Shown: positions 1 through 10,309, counted from the stretch's first letter. The stretch is 64,000 bases of DNA from Prescottella agglutinans (GCF_004011865.1 NZ_RKLP01000001.1:744001-808000); one strand, 5' to 3'. Translations and numbers: made by a program. The notes: generated from the letters alone by a model not told the origin.

Positions 1-274
1 CCGTGTCACGCCGGATCGCGGCCACCACCTCGGGCACGTCCTCGGCGTCGGCCCGTCGGGCCTGCGCGGTCAACATGTCCGCCGACATGTGCAGGTGCTC
101 GGCGATCGCCTCCAGCACCTGCTCACTCGGTGCTCGCAGGTCCCGCTCGATCTGTGACAGATAAGGATTCGAGATCCCGACCATCTCGGCGAACTTCCGC
201 ATGGGGACTGCCGCGAGTTCGCGCTGCTGCCGGATGATCTCGCCGAGGGTCGGGGGCCGGACGTCGTCCACCAT
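1..274 (-). CDS. XRE-family transcriptional regulator (C-terminus beyond window)
   Basis: The reverse strand reads from an ATG at 274 to the window edge without a stop (91 codons). The N-terminal 60 residues form a classic Cro/C1 helix-turn-helix: an LGEIIRQQRELA first helix, then MRKFAEMVGISNPYLSQIE, where SNPYLSQIE is the recognition helix. This predicts a DNA-binding repressor. The remaining domain is outside the window, so the ligand and length are unknown. A GTG one codon downstream (271) is an alternative start. The SGNH hydrolase stop lies 10 bp upstream in the same direction, so the two may be co-transcribed. Confidence 0.85.
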   Translation of the reverse strand, partial: MVDDVRPPTLGEIIRQQRELAAVPMRKFAEMVGISNPYLSQIERDLRAPSEQVLEAIAEHLHMSADMLTAQARRADAEDVPEVVAAIRRDT

Positions 275-284
275 GCCGGTCAGC

Positions 285-890
285 CTACTGAACCGCCGCT
301 GCGGTCCCGATCCACCGTTCCCACCCGGGGCGCACCAGGCTCGCGAACGCGCGATAGCCGCCGCTGTCGGGGTGTGCGCCGTCGCCGGTGCGCACCTCCT
401 CCATCCAGACCGCATCGGCGACGAGGGCGTCGAAGACGCCGACGTACTCCACGCCGGCGGACGCGCAGACGTCGGCGAACCGTCGATCCAGCCGAGCGGT
501 GCGCTCGTTCTGTTCCACGTCGGCCATCGGCGGCGGCCCGACCACCAACGGCCGCCATCCGCTCGCCGCGCACTCCCGCAGGACCGCGGCGAGGTTCTCG
601 ACGGAGACGTCGGGGGCGACGCGTGTCGCACCGTTCTCGACGGTCGTGTCGTTGGAGCCGAACGAGAACACCACTCGGCCGTCGCAGCCCTGCGGTATCC
701 GCGCCGTGCACTCGGCACGCCAGCGGGCCCGGATGTCGCTCGACGTCTCCCGTCGCACCCCGAGGTTGTACATCGTCAACGTCACCCCGGCGGAGCCTGC
801 CGCGAGCCTTCCCGCCCAGCCCAGGAACTCGGAATCCCCCACTCCCGCAACGAAGGAGTCGCCGACGAAGCACACCCACACGTCATCCAT
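285..890 (-). CDS. SGNH/GDSL-family hydrolase
   Basis: A 201-residue protein with the SGNH esterase blocks in order: FVGDSF (block I, nucleophile Ser) about 8 residues from the start, SFGSND (block III, oxyanion Asn) near the middle, and DGAHPDSGG (block V, catalytic Asp-x-x-His) near the C-terminus. The family hydrolyses esters of lipids, acyl groups or carbohydrates; the substrate cannot be told from sequence. There is no signal peptide, so it is probably cytoplasmic. The frame is open to 968, but the ATG at 890 is chosen because it puts the GDS motif at the usual N-terminal distance. It starts 28 bp after the stop of the upstream DUF4261 gene, so an operon is likely. Confidence 0.8.
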   Translation of the reverse strand: MDDVWVCFVGDSFVAGVGDSEFLGWAGRLAAGSAGVTLTMYNLGVRRETSSDIRARWRAECTARIPQGCDGRVVFSFGSNDTTVENGATRVAPDVSVENLAAVLRECAASGWRPLVVGPPPMADVEQNERTARLDRRFADVCASAGVEYVGVFDALVADAVWMEEVRTGDGAHPDSGGYRAFASLVRPGWERWIGTAAAVQ

Positions 891-918
891 GACCACGATG
901 ATGTCACGAGCGACACGA

Positions 919-1755
919 TCAGCGTCGGCGGCCGAACCAACGCCGCTTGCGCTCGGGCCGGTCCACATCGAACCTCAGGCGGAGGACGGTGCGTTCGGGA
1001 TCGAAGGCGCTCGGGGTGTGGTCGACGACGATCTCGGCGACCTCGGTGGATCCGATCGTGTCGCCGTCGCCGATGACCGGGCCCTGTTCGACGAGGTACG
1101 AGACGATGCCGGCGAGGCGCTCGAAGGTGTCGCCGGCGGACTCGGGGGTCTCCGGAATCTCGATGTCCGGGAGGTCGAGCATGTCGAGACCTCGTGTGTG
1201 ACCGGTCATCACGCCGTCCGGGCGCTGGCCGACGTTCATCGCGACCCACGCGAGCAGCGGCGGTTCCGGCAGCGCGTCCTTCATGAGGTCGCGGAACAGT
1301 GCGGGCAGGACGACGTGATTCGCGCTACCGAAGTACACCGCGCGGACGGTGTCGGTGAGCGCGACGATCGATGCGACGACACGGGACAACAGCACGGCGT
1401 CCGCGATCGCATCCTCATGGGGCGCGTCGTCGTGTCCTGTTCCCGGGCGCAGGACGGTGACGATGGTGTGCGCGGCGTAGTCGACCGGTGCGGGCTCCGC
1501 GTTCGGCCACAGGCGACTGTGCTCGGCGATCTCGGCGACGTCGTCACCCACCTGCGCGGGAACGCCGAGCAATGCGATCATCCTGCCGTCCAGGTCCAGG
1601 CACACCGGCCCGTCGCGGTCGGCGGACTCGTCGCGGTCGACGACGAGCCCGGAGAAATCGACGTCCGGCCAGTCCTGTCGCAGTTGCGAAGCCAGAGCGT
1701 CCGCGGTGACTTCGGCGTCGAGTCGGTCCTGGAACAACATCGCGAGCGCGGGCAT
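919..1755 (-). CDS. DUF4261 domain-containing protein
   Basis: A 278-residue soluble protein with no signal peptide or membrane segment. The layout (short strand/helix start, central TVRAVYFGSANHVV region, then LAWVAMNVG and FERLAGIVSYLVEQG) matches the DUF4261 family, whose biochemical role is unknown. The C-terminus is basic and ends RKRRWFGRRR. The ATG at 1755 has a strong ribosome binding site (GGGGGAG) 3-4 bases upstream, which fixes the start. It is followed closely by the SGNH hydrolase and then the XRE regulator in the same direction. No function is assigned. Confidence 0.7.
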   Translation of the reverse strand: MPALAMLFQDRLDAEVTADALASQLRQDWPDVDFSGLVVDRDESADRDGPVCLDLDGRMIALLGVPAQVGDDVAEIAEHSRLWPNAEPAPVDYAAHTIVTVLRPGTGHDDAPHEDAIADAVLLSRVVASIVALTDTVRAVYFGSANHVVLPALFRDLMKDALPEPPLLAWVAMNVGQRPDGVMTGHTRGLDMLDLPDIEIPETPESAGDTFERLAGIVSYLVEQGPVIGDGDTIGSTEVAEIVVDHTPSAFDPERTVLRLRFDVDRPERKRRWFGRRR

Positions 1756-1929
1756 GACTCCCCCTGGAAAGTTTGCGTATCAACACGATCGGTGCCCCGT
1801 GGTGTGGTCGGGTGACTCCGTCGCGCGCTTCACCCTAGCCTCGAACCGCGCGACGACGGTGGGTGGGCCACCGGAAGCCCTTGCCCCATACGAGATCCGC
1901 GCCGTCGCACGCCGCGTTCGGTCCGCCGT

Positions 1930-2397
1930 TCAGTCCCACACGAGGGACAGCACCCGGTATCCGTCGGGGACGGGCGGCACGTCGCAGAAGTCGACGACGT
2001 CGTAGACGAGGCCCTCCCACACCGGCTCTGCCTGCAGACTCGCCACGTCGAGGCGGGCATCGACGTCCCCGCCGGACAGAGTTGTGCAGACGGCGACGGC
2101 CTCGGCCGCGAGCCCCTCGTAGAAGTCCTCGAACATCTCCTCGTGTAGCTGGACACGCACCCACGCGACCACAGGATCCGCGGCCAGCACGTCGAGGCGC
2201 CGGGCGATCTCGGCGAGGTCCGGGCGCCCGTACCCGTACTGATTCGGAGCGATCGAGTCCTCGACTTCGTTCCCGTGGAAGAACTCCCGGACTGTCAGTA
2301 GCGGGTACCGGTCGCCTCCGGCGGCCGAGCGGTCCAGAACATCCTCGCGCGAGATCATGGGTGGAAAGTACCCCTGGCGGCGAAACACTCCGGACAT
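1930..2397 (-). CDS. hypothetical protein (about 155 aa)
   Basis: I do not recognise the family. The protein is acidic, rich in Val/Asp/Leu and without membrane segments; it ends in a predicted beta-rich stretch (VYDVVDFCDVPPVPDGYRVLSLVWD region). Codon use is GC3-rich like its neighbours, supporting a real gene. The start is either the tandem GTG-ATG at 2400/2397, preceded by AGGGCG, or an ATG at 2358 without a clear ribosome binding site; I prefer 2397. It is transcribed divergently from wrbA (122 bp gap) and lies about 170 bp upstream of the DUF4261 gene. Confidence 0.6.
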   Translation of the reverse strand: MSGVFRRQGYFPPMISREDVLDRSAAGGDRYPLLTVREFFHGNEVEDSIAPNQYGYGRPDLAEIARRLDVLAADPVVAWVRVQLHEEMFEDFYEGLAAEAVAVCTTLSGGDVDARLDVASLQAEPVWEGLVYDVVDFCDVPPVPDGYRVLSLVWD

Positions 2398-2519
2398 CAC
2401 TCGCCCTGCTCACCACGCTCGCCCACCGCACATACCGGGCCGATGTGGCCGAAGCCGTGCGTCCGATCCGGATGCACGGTCTCATGGGATGGGGGCCGAC
2501 GCACCGAAGGGACGTCCCG

Positions 2520-3125
2520 ATGACCAAGTTGTCCGTCATCTACTACTCCGCCACCGGCCACGGCACGGCCATGGCTGATCGGGTGTCCGAGGCCGCCCGA
2601 TCCGCAGGCGCGGACGTGCGGGTGCGCCATATCGCCGAAACGCGCGACCCCGCGACATTCGCCGGCAACCCGGCATGGTCCGCCAACTACGAAGCCACCA
2701 AGGACCTCCCCGCGGCCACCGGCGACGACATCGTCTGGGCCGACGCGGTGATCTTCGGGTCGCCGACCCGGTTCGGTAGCACCGCGAGCCCCTTCCAGGC
2801 CTTCGTCGACACCCTCGGCGGCCTGTGGGTACAGGGTCGGCTCGCCGACAAGGTCTACGCGGCCTTCACCTCGAGCCAGACCCTGCACGGCGGTCAGGAG
2901 ACCACCTTGACCTCGCTGTACACCTCGCTCATGCATTGGGGCGGCATCCTCGTTCCGCCGGGTTACACCGATCCGGTGAAGTTCGCGGACGGCAACCCGT
3001 ACGGCGTCAGCAAGGTGACCGGACCGGACAACCAGAACCCTCTGGACGACGCGACGATCGCGGCCCTCGATCACCTGGCGACCAGGGTCGTGACGATCGC
3101 GGGGAGACTCGCCGCCACGACGTAG
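2520..3125 (+). CDS. wrbA: NAD(P)H:quinone oxidoreductase, WrbA-type flavodoxin
   Basis: A 201-residue flavodoxin-fold protein, the usual WrbA length. It opens with an FMN phosphate loop (YYSATGHGTAMA), has the GSPTRFGS loop about residue 78 and the conserved FTSSQTLHGGQETT segment that contacts FMN, then the HWGGILVPPGY region. WrbA enzymes reduce quinones by two electrons with NAD(P)H, limiting redox cycling. The frame is open far upstream, but the ATG at 2520 gives the family N-terminus. It is monocistronic or runs toward the rpiR-type gene 51 bp downstream, with a GC-rich inverted repeat in between. Confidence 0.9.
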   Translation: MTKLSVIYYSATGHGTAMADRVSEAARSAGADVRVRHIAETRDPATFAGNPAWSANYEATKDLPAATGDDIVWADAVIFGSPTRFGSTASPFQAFVDTLGGLWVQGRLADKVYAAFTSSQTLHGGQETTLTSLYTSLMHWGGILVPPGYTDPVKFADGNPYGVSKVTGPDNQNPLDDATIAALDHLATRVVTIAGRLAATT

Positions 3126-3143
3126 TCGGCGTCGCGCACGCCC

Positions 3144-3159
3144 CGCGGGTTCACCCGCG
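3144..3159. repeat. short GC-rich inverted repeat between wrbA and the RpiR regulator
   Basis: CGCGGGT-TC-ACCCGCG is a perfect 7-bp inverted repeat with a 2-bp spacer, 18 bp after the wrbA stop and 17 bp before the regulator start. The loop is too small and no T-run follows, so an operator or weak terminator are both possible. Confidence 0.4.
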
Positions 3160-3176
3160 TGTGTTATCCAGAGCCC

Positions 3177-4082
3177 ATGAGCGCAGACTCCCCCGGCACG
3201 CAACCGCCGATCGGTACGACCACCGCGACCATCCGCGCCCTGTCCGCGAGCCTGGCACCGAGCGAACGCCGGGTGGCCGACGTGTGCGTCGAGCGCCCCC
3301 GCGAGGTCGCCTGGTGGTCGGCGGCGGACCTGGCGGCCGCGGCGTCGACGTCGACCGCGACCGTGGTGCGGGCCTGCCAGAATCTCGGCTTCTCCGGATT
3401 CCAGCACGTGCGGATGCTGCTGCTACGCGACCTGGGCGCGGAATCCTCGACGGCCGCCGACGCGACGTCGCCACCCGGCAGTGTCGGTGTGCTGCGCACG
3501 ATCGTCGCCGAGGTCGGCACCGATCTGGCCGGCGGCCTCGCACCGCTGTCGGAGGATGCCTTCGACGACGCGGTCCGTGTGCTCGCGAACGCGCGCCGGA
3601 TCCTGGTCGTCGCGAACGGAGGGTCTTCGACGGCGGCGACGGCGTTCGCCGTTCGTTTCCTGCTGCGCGGCCGGGCCGCGGAGGCGCCGACGGACACGGT
3701 CCTGCAGGCCCTCACCGCACGGACCCTGTCCGACGACGACGTGTGCGTCGCGGTCAGCGACTCGGGCATGAACGCGTACACGATCGACGCCGCCCGGACC
3801 GCCCGTGACGCGGGCGCACACGTCGTCGGCGTCACCGCGCACGCCCGGTCGTCCCTGGTCGACCTGGCGGACACCTCGTTGGTGGTCGGCAGCGGGTCGG
3901 GACCGTACGCGGCGCACGGAGTGTCGGCGACGATCATCCAGATGACCTTCCTGCTGGGCCTGCAGGTCGCGGTGTCGGAAGTGGACGGCGCAACCTCCGA
4001 TGCCACTGATCGGGACGTGGAACATCTTGTCGCCCTGATGAATCCGACGCAGGACTCCGCCGACACCGGGGAACGCAACTAG
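3177..4082 (+). CDS. MurR/RpiR-family transcriptional regulator (HTH-SIS)
   Basis: A 301-residue regulator. The N-terminal ~80 residues form an HTH_6 domain (SERRVADVCVERP, then STATVVRACQNLGFSGFQHVRM as the recognition region). The C-terminal half is a sugar-isomerase (SIS) fold with a phospho-sugar binding loop (VVANGGSSTAATAF, about residues 142-155) and SDSGMNAYTID. RpiR proteins sense phosphorylated sugars or related phosphate esters. It lies 128 bp ahead of an Ugp-like ABC operon in the same direction, with a palindrome in that gap, so it most likely controls that operon. The ATG at 3177 is chosen over an in-frame ATG at 3159, which would add six non-conserved residues. Confidence 0.88.
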   Translation: MSADSPGTQPPIGTTTATIRALSASLAPSERRVADVCVERPREVAWWSAADLAAAASTSTATVVRACQNLGFSGFQHVRMLLLRDLGAESSTAADATSPPGSVGVLRTIVAEVGTDLAGGLAPLSEDAFDDAVRVLANARRILVVANGGSSTAATAFAVRFLLRGRAAEAPTDTVLQALTARTLSDDDVCVAVSDSGMNAYTIDAARTARDAGAHVVGVTAHARSSLVDLADTSLVVGSGSGPYAAHGVSATIIQMTFLLGLQVAVSEVDGATSDATDRDVEHLVALMNPTQDSADTGERN

Positions 4083-4165
4083 CCCTCCAACGCTCACGAT
4101 TCGTTGGACGACCATTCAGTGCTCGTTCACATTGGGCTGGCTGACTACTCCATGTAATGAGAATT

Positions 4166-4184
4166 CCGAATCGTTCCGATTCGG
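4166..4184. promoter_or_regulatory. palindromic operator candidate ahead of the Ugp-like operon
   Basis: CCGAATCG-TTC-CGATTCGG is a perfect 8-bp inverted repeat with a 3-bp spacer, 26 bp upstream of the ATPase start and 83 bp after the RpiR gene. Its size, symmetry and place fit a binding site for a dimeric regulator, most simply the RpiR protein encoded next door (inference). Confidence 0.55.
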
Positions 4185-4210
4185 GTAATCGCGTTTCATC
4201 GGAGAGGGTC

Positions 4211-5336
<1,126 letters not shown>

Positions 5337-5344
<8 letters not shown>

Positions 5345-6695
5345 ACGCACCACCGGCCTGGCGTTACTGTCGCTCGCCACCGCCCTCACGGTGGCCGGAT
5401 GTGCCACCGGCACCGCCGCGTCGAGTTCGTCCTCGGACGGCATCGTCCCCGAACTCGACCCGAACCAGAACGTCCAGATCACGTTCGAGTCGTACAACCT
5501 CACCCAGGCCGGTCCCTGGACCGACACCATCAACGGACTGATCGCCGACTTCGAGGCGGAACATCCCAACATCGACGTCAAAGCCCAACCACCCCAGGGC
5601 ACGTCGACCGCCGGCAGCGGCACCGCGAGCAGCGTGCAGACTCAACTGCTGGCCGGCAACCCGCCGGACGTGGCGCAGCTGACGTTCGACACCCTCGACT
5701 TCGCGGTCAACGAACTGGGCGCCCAGTCCCTCGACTCGCTGGTCGGCACCGACGCCGTCCAGGAGCACCTGGCGGGCGCGCACCCCTATCACCCCCGGGC
5801 CGCCGTCCTGGGCGACTGGAAGGGCGAGACGTACGGCATGCCCTACGTCTTCTCCACCCCCGTGCTCTTCTACAACGCAAGCGCGTTCCAGAAGGCCGGG
5901 CTTCCCGCCGACACCGATCTGTCGACGTGGCCCAAGGTCGCGGAGGCCGCGAAGAAGATCACCGCGACGACCGGCAAGCCTGCATTGACGATCTCGTGCG
6001 CGGTCAAGGGCGGCAACTGGTGCATGCAGGGCCTGTTCCGTTCCGCGGGCGGCAACGTGCTGTCCGAGGACCGCACCACCGTCGAGTTCGCGAGCAACGA
6101 ATCGCTCGCGGCAGTGCAGATGCTGCGCGACCTGTACGACCAGGGGGTGCTGGCCAACCAGGACTCTGCGGGTCAGATGGAGAGCTTCATGAAGGGCGAC
6201 AGCGCGATCCAGCTGCAGTCGTCGGCAGTGCAGGGCATGCTGCTGGGTGCGTCGAAGGCCGCCGGCTGGGAGTTGCGGGCCGCCGCGATGCCCGCGTTCG
6301 AGGGCCGCGAGGCGGTGCCCACCAACTCCGGTTCGGCGCTGTTCGTCTTCGCCCAGGACCCGGCGAAGCAGCGCGCCTCGTGGGAGCTGATCAAGTTCCT
6401 CACCAGCGACCACGCGTACACCGAGATCTCGTCGAAGATCGGCTACCTGCCGCTGCGCACGTCGCTCACCACCGATCCGGCCGCGCTGAAGACGTGGGCC
6501 GACGGCAATCCGCTGCTCGCCCCCAACCTCGCGCAGCTCGATCGACTCGAGCCGTGGCAGTCGTACCCGGGCAACAGCTACGTCCAGATCGACGACATTC
6601 TCGCCACCGCAATCGAGGAGTCCGTCTTCTACGGCAAGGACCCTGCCGCCACCATGTCCGCCGCCCAGACGCGGGCACAGGACCTGCTCCCCTGA
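5337..6695 (+). CDS. ABC transporter substrate-binding lipoprotein, UgpB-like
   Basis: A 452-residue family-1 extracellular solute-binding protein. It has a lipoprotein signal: RRR, a hydrophobic core, then the lipobox VAGC with Cys22 as the predicted lipid anchor, followed by a Ser/Ala linker. The mature part resembles glycerol-3-phosphate/carbohydrate binding proteins (FEAEHPNIDVK; LLAGNPPDVAQL; MPYVFSTPVLFYNASAF; NSGSALFVFA; WELIKFLTS). Neighbouring phosphoesterases favour a phosphate-ester ligand such as a glycerophosphodiester, but this is inferred from context. The start overlaps the ATPase stop by 8 bases; TAGGAG upstream serves as the ribosome binding site. Confidence 0.9.
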
Positions 6696-6715
6696 CCGAC
6701 GAAAGCGATCGACTG

Positions 6716-7471
6716 ATGACCACCATCCTGCCGCCGCACACCACCACCCGCCGGCTCGTCCTGCCCGGCACCTACAACCTCCGCGACATCGGCGGCTACA
6801 CCGCGGGTGACCGAACCACGCGGTGGCGCAAACTGCTTCGCTCCGACGCACTGCACACCATCGAGCAGGACGGGCGTGACACCCTCACCGGGATCGGGCT
6901 CGGGCTCGTGATCGATCTGCGCGAGGACGACGAGATCTCCAAGGCGCCCAACGCCCTCGACGGGGTCGGACACCGCGAGGTGCACCTGCCCGTCTACAAC
7001 GGCAAGATCGATCACAACCCGACGGCCGCGGCCTTCGACCTGGGCACGCTGTACCGGTGGATGCTCGCCGACCACGGCTCGCGGCTCACCGACGCCGTCC
7101 GGCTCATCGCCGGATCGGGCGACGAACCGGTGCTCGTGCACTGCACGGCCGGCAAGGACCGCACCGGACTGGTGATCGCGCTGGCTCTGTCCGCGGTGGG
7201 CGTCGGCGCACGCGACGTCGTCGCCGACTACTCGCTCTCGGAGACCCTGCTGCACGGCGAATGGGTCGACGCGATGGTCGCCTCGTTCCGGGAGCGGGAA
7301 CTGCCCGAGGGCTTCGACATCGAGGGCATCGTCGCCGCGAGCCCCGCGGCGACGATGCGCGCGACGCTGGCCGGCATCGACGCCGAGCACGGCGGCGTCC
7401 GGTCCTATCTGCGCGACCACGGCATGTCCGAGGCCGAACTCACCGACCTGCACGCGGCCCTGCTGGGCTGA
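6716..7471 (+). CDS. tyrosine-protein phosphatase (Tyr_phosphatase3 family)
   Basis: A 251-residue phosphatase with the Cys-based signature VHCTAGKDRTG: nucleophile Cys143 and phosphate-binding Arg149. The N-terminus carries the family motif NLRDIGGY and a WRKLLRSDAL segment; the general acid is probably in the DLREDDE loop. Related proteins (PtpB type) dephosphorylate phosphotyrosine or phosphoinositide-like phosphate esters. Its place between the binding protein (20 bp upstream) and a phosphodiesterase suggests it handles imported phosphate esters or signals uptake state. The exact substrate is unknown. Confidence 0.85.
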   Translation: MTTILPPHTTTRRLVLPGTYNLRDIGGYTAGDRTTRWRKLLRSDALHTIEQDGRDTLTGIGLGLVIDLREDDEISKAPNALDGVGHREVHLPVYNGKIDHNPTAAAFDLGTLYRWMLADHGSRLTDAVRLIAGSGDEPVLVHCTAGKDRTGLVIALALSAVGVGARDVVADYSLSETLLHGEWVDAMVASFRERELPEGFDIEGIVAASPAATMRATLAGIDAEHGGVRSYLRDHGMSEAELTDLHAALLG

Positions 7472-7510
7472 CGTGCGGCGACAACCGACAACGAACTTCG
7501 AGGAACGATC

Positions 7511-8401
7511 ATGAGCGAGTACGGACAGCCCGACCACTACATCCTGCACGTGAGCGACACCCACTTCGTCGCCGACGGCGAGTTGCTCCACGGCAAGGTC
7601 GACAGCGACGCCAACCTGGGTCGTCTGTTCGACCGCCTCGACCGCGCCGGCCAGCGCCCCCAGGCGATCGTGTTCACCGGCGATCTCGCCGACGCCGGCA
7701 ATCCGCAGGCGTACGCACGACTGCGCGACCTGGTCGAGCCGGCCGCGGAGAAGCTGGGCGCCAAGGTGATCTGGGTGATGGGCAACCACGACAGCCGGCC
7801 CGAGTTCCGCGCCGGACTGCTCGGCGCCGAGCCCACGCAGGAGTCGGTGGACATGGTCCACGACATCGACGGTCTGCGGATCATCGCCCTCGACAGCACC
7901 GTCCCGGGCCACCACCACGGCGAGATCACCGACGAGCAGATCGACTGGCTCCGTGACGTTCTCGCGACGCCGGCCCCGCACGGAACCCTGCTCACGCTGC
8001 ACCACCCGCCGGTGCCGAGCCCGATCGAGATGCTCGAGTCCGTCGAGCTCCGCGACCAGCGTCGGCTCGAGGACGTCCTGCGCGGCACCGATGTCCGCGC
8101 CATCCTCGGCGGCCACCTGCACTACTCGACGACGTGCACCTTCGCCGGTATCCCGGTGTCGGTGGCATCGGCGACCTGCTACACCCAGGACCTGTTCCCC
8201 TCCGGCGGCGGCATGCGCGGCCAGGACAGCGGCCAGTCGTTCAACCTGGTGCACGTGTACTCGGATCGGATCCTGCACACGGTCGTGCCTGTCGAGGAGG
8301 GCCCGACGCTGTACGAGGTGACGCTGGAGCAGCTGCGCTACTTCCAGTCGCTGTCCCCCGAGGAGCAGCTCGCGGCCATGGCGCAGTCGACGAGCCACTG
8401 A
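7511..8401 (+). CDS. calcineurin-like phosphodiesterase (CpdA/GpdQ/Rv0805 type)
   Basis: A 296-residue class III metallophosphoesterase with the dimetal motifs in order: SDTHF (D-x-H), FTGDLAD (GD), VMGNHDSRPEF (GNHD), TLHHPP and GGHLHYS (GHxH). This family includes cyclic-nucleotide phosphodiesterase Rv0805 and the glycerophosphodiesterase GpdQ. Inside an Ugp-like uptake operon the GpdQ-like role (cleaving a glycerophosphodiester to glycerol phosphate and an alcohol) is more attractive than cAMP turnover, but sequence alone does not decide. There is no signal peptide, so it acts after import. It starts 39 bp after the phosphatase stop. Confidence 0.88.
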   Translation: MSEYGQPDHYILHVSDTHFVADGELLHGKVDSDANLGRLFDRLDRAGQRPQAIVFTGDLADAGNPQAYARLRDLVEPAAEKLGAKVIWVMGNHDSRPEFRAGLLGAEPTQESVDMVHDIDGLRIIALDSTVPGHHHGEITDEQIDWLRDVLATPAPHGTLLTLHHPPVPSPIEMLESVELRDQRRLEDVLRGTDVRAILGGHLHYSTTCTFAGIPVSVASATCYTQDLFPSGGGMRGQDSGQSFNLVHVYSDRILHTVVPVEEGPTLYEVTLEQLRYFQSLSPEEQLAAMAQSTSH

Positions 8402-8431
8402 CGCCCTCCCGAAACCGATTGCGAGAAATCA

Positions 8432-9397
8432 ATGTTCGTCGAAGTTCCGGCGAGCGCCCTGCCGCAGACCGCCGCCTCGCCCCAGCCCGTGCGGGCCGGG
8501 GCGGGGTGGCGGTCGCGCGTGTCGCGCCGCGCCGTCCCCTACCTGTTCCTGCTGCCGGCCGTGGTGCTGCTCGTCCTGTGGACCTACAAGCCGCTCGCCG
8601 AGACCGTCGGGCTCTCGTTCTACAAGTGGAACATGATTCCGACGAGCCCCAAGAAGCCGGTGGGACTCGACAACTACACCGCCGTGCTGTCGCTGCCGGA
8701 ACTTCACCAGGCTCTGTGGAACACGGCCCTCTACATCGCCGCGTTCATGGTGTTCTCGCTGGTGCTCCCGCTCGCGATCGCGTTGCTGTGCACCCGGGTG
8801 AGCGGACGCGCCCGCACCTTCTACCAGGCGCTGATCTTCGTGCCGTTCCTTGTCACACCGGTTGCGAGCAGCGCCATCTGGCGTTGGTTGTTCAACCCCG
8901 ACAACGGCATGATCCCGCGCATCTCGGCCACCATGGGCCACGATCTGGGCAACGTGTTCCGTGATCCGAAGCTGGCGCTGATCGGCGTCGTCGTGATCGT
9001 CGGGTGGCAGATGCTCGGCTTCGGCGTCCTCGTCATCTCGGCGGGCATGGCCGGCATCAGCCCCGACTACGGCCACGCGGCCGCACTCGACGGGGCCGGC
9101 CCGTCCACCATCACCCGGCGGATCACGCTACCGCTGCTCTCGCCCACACTGGTCTTCCTGGCGCTCATGACGATCCTGCTCAGTGCCCAGTGGACGTACC
9201 CGGTGATCGACGTCCTCACCCAGGGCGGCCCCAGCGGATCGACGACCAACATCTACTACCTGTTGTACGAGTTCGGTTTCCGCAACTTCGACGCCGGACT
9301 CTCGGCGGCCGCGGGCACGCTGTTCTTCGTCGGCTTCGGCGTGATCGCGCTCGTGTTCGTGCGGCTGTCCGAGCGACTGAGCTTCTACGACAACTAG
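8432..9397 (+). CDS. ABC transporter permease, UgpA/MalF type
   Basis: A 321-residue inner-membrane protein with six predicted transmembrane helices, the first at about residues 36-55 (VPYLFLLPAVVLLVLWTY). The cytoplasmic EAA loop that docks onto the ATPase is YGHAAALDGAGPSTITRRI in the C-terminal third. It pairs with the next gene to form the channel. The first ~30 residues are an Ala/Pro-rich cytoplasmic tail. It starts 30 bp after the phosphodiesterase and ends 9 bp before the second permease. Confidence 0.92.
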   Translation: MFVEVPASALPQTAASPQPVRAGAGWRSRVSRRAVPYLFLLPAVVLLVLWTYKPLAETVGLSFYKWNMIPTSPKKPVGLDNYTAVLSLPELHQALWNTALYIAAFMVFSLVLPLAIALLCTRVSGRARTFYQALIFVPFLVTPVASSAIWRWLFNPDNGMIPRISATMGHDLGNVFRDPKLALIGVVVIVGWQMLGFGVLVISAGMAGISPDYGHAAALDGAGPSTITRRITLPLLSPTLVFLALMTILLSAQWTYPVIDVLTQGGPSGSTTNIYYLLYEFGFRNFDAGLSAAAGTLFFVGFGVIALVFVRLSERLSFYDN

Positions 9398-9406
9398 GAA
9401 AACGTC

Positions 9407-10309
9407 ATGGCCTTCGTCATTCTCGATCCCCCCAAGGCCGGCGCAGCACCGTACGCGCCGCACGAAAACCCAGTGCCGCAGGAATCCCCCGCGCCGCAGC
9501 GAAAGAGCGGCCGACGCGCGGCAGTCGGCCACATCGTCCTCGCGGCTCTCGCGGTGTTCAGCGTCTTCCCGGTGTACTGGATGTTCGCGACCGCACTGCG
9601 CCGGCCGGAGGACTCCCTGTCCGGCAGTCCCGTTCCGTGGCCGCTCAGCACGGAGAACTTCCGGTACGTCTTCGACACCATCCCGATGCTCTCGATGCTC
9701 GTCAACACGTTCGCGATGGCGTTCGTCGTGGCCGTCAGCCAGTTGTTCGTGGCGCTGCTGGCGTCGTACGGGTTCGCCCGATGGAACTTCTTCGGCAAGC
9801 AGTTGCTGTTCCTGCTGTTCGTCGGCTCGTGGCTGGTTCCGTTCCAGGTCACGATGATCCCGAACTACCTGCTGATCTCGCAGATGGGACTGCTCGACAC
9901 GGTCGCCGGCGTGGTGATCCCGAACCTGTGCTCGGCGTTCGGCGTGATGCTGCTCCGTCAGCACATGGAGGCGTTCCCGCGCGAGTTGCTCGACGCGAGC
10001 GAGATGGACGGACAGGGCGCGTGGGCGGCCCTGTGGAAGGTGATCGTGCCCAACATGCGTCCCGCGCTGGCGGCACTCGGGATCATGCTGTTCATCTCGG
10101 CCTGGAACGAGTACCTGTGGCCGTCGCTGATCCTGCGCAACTCGGACGCGCTGGTGCAGATCGGTATCCGCAGCTTCCTCGGCGCCGAGGGGAACAACTG
10201 GGGTGCGGTGATGGCGGCGGCCGGCGTCGCGTGCCTGCCGATCTTCCTCATCTACATCTTCCTGCAGCGGCACGTCGTCGACGCGTTCGTCCGCTCCGGC
10301 CTCAAGTGA
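9407..10309 (+). CDS. ABC transporter permease, UgpE/MalG type
   Basis: A 300-residue six-helix membrane protein, second half of the channel. The EAA loop is ELLDASEMDGQGAWAALWKV and the C-terminus ends in the usual short HVVDAFVRSGLK tail. The N-terminal ~40 residues are Pro/Gln-rich and probably cytoplasmic. It is the last gene of the uptake operon; a strong hairpin lies 40 bp downstream. Confidence 0.92.
   Translation: MAFVILDPPKAGAAPYAPHENPVPQESPAPQRKSGRRAAVGHIVLAALAVFSVFPVYWMFATALRRPEDSLSGSPVPWPLSTENFRYVFDTIPMLSMLVNTFAMAFVVAVSQLFVALLASYGFARWNFFGKQLLFLLFVGSWLVPFQVTMIPNYLLISQMGLLDTVAGVVIPNLCSAFGVMLLRQHMEAFPRELLDASEMDGQGAWAALWKVIVPNMRPALAALGIMLFISAWNEYLWPSLILRNSDALVQIGIRSFLGAEGNNWGAVMAAAGVACLPIFLIYIFLQRHVVDAFVRSGLK

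Noticed and set aside
201-1815. Overlapping plus-strand ORFs at the left end
   Set aside because: They are shadows of the minus-strand XRE, SGNH and DUF4261 genes, whose motifs and ribosome binding sites are clear.
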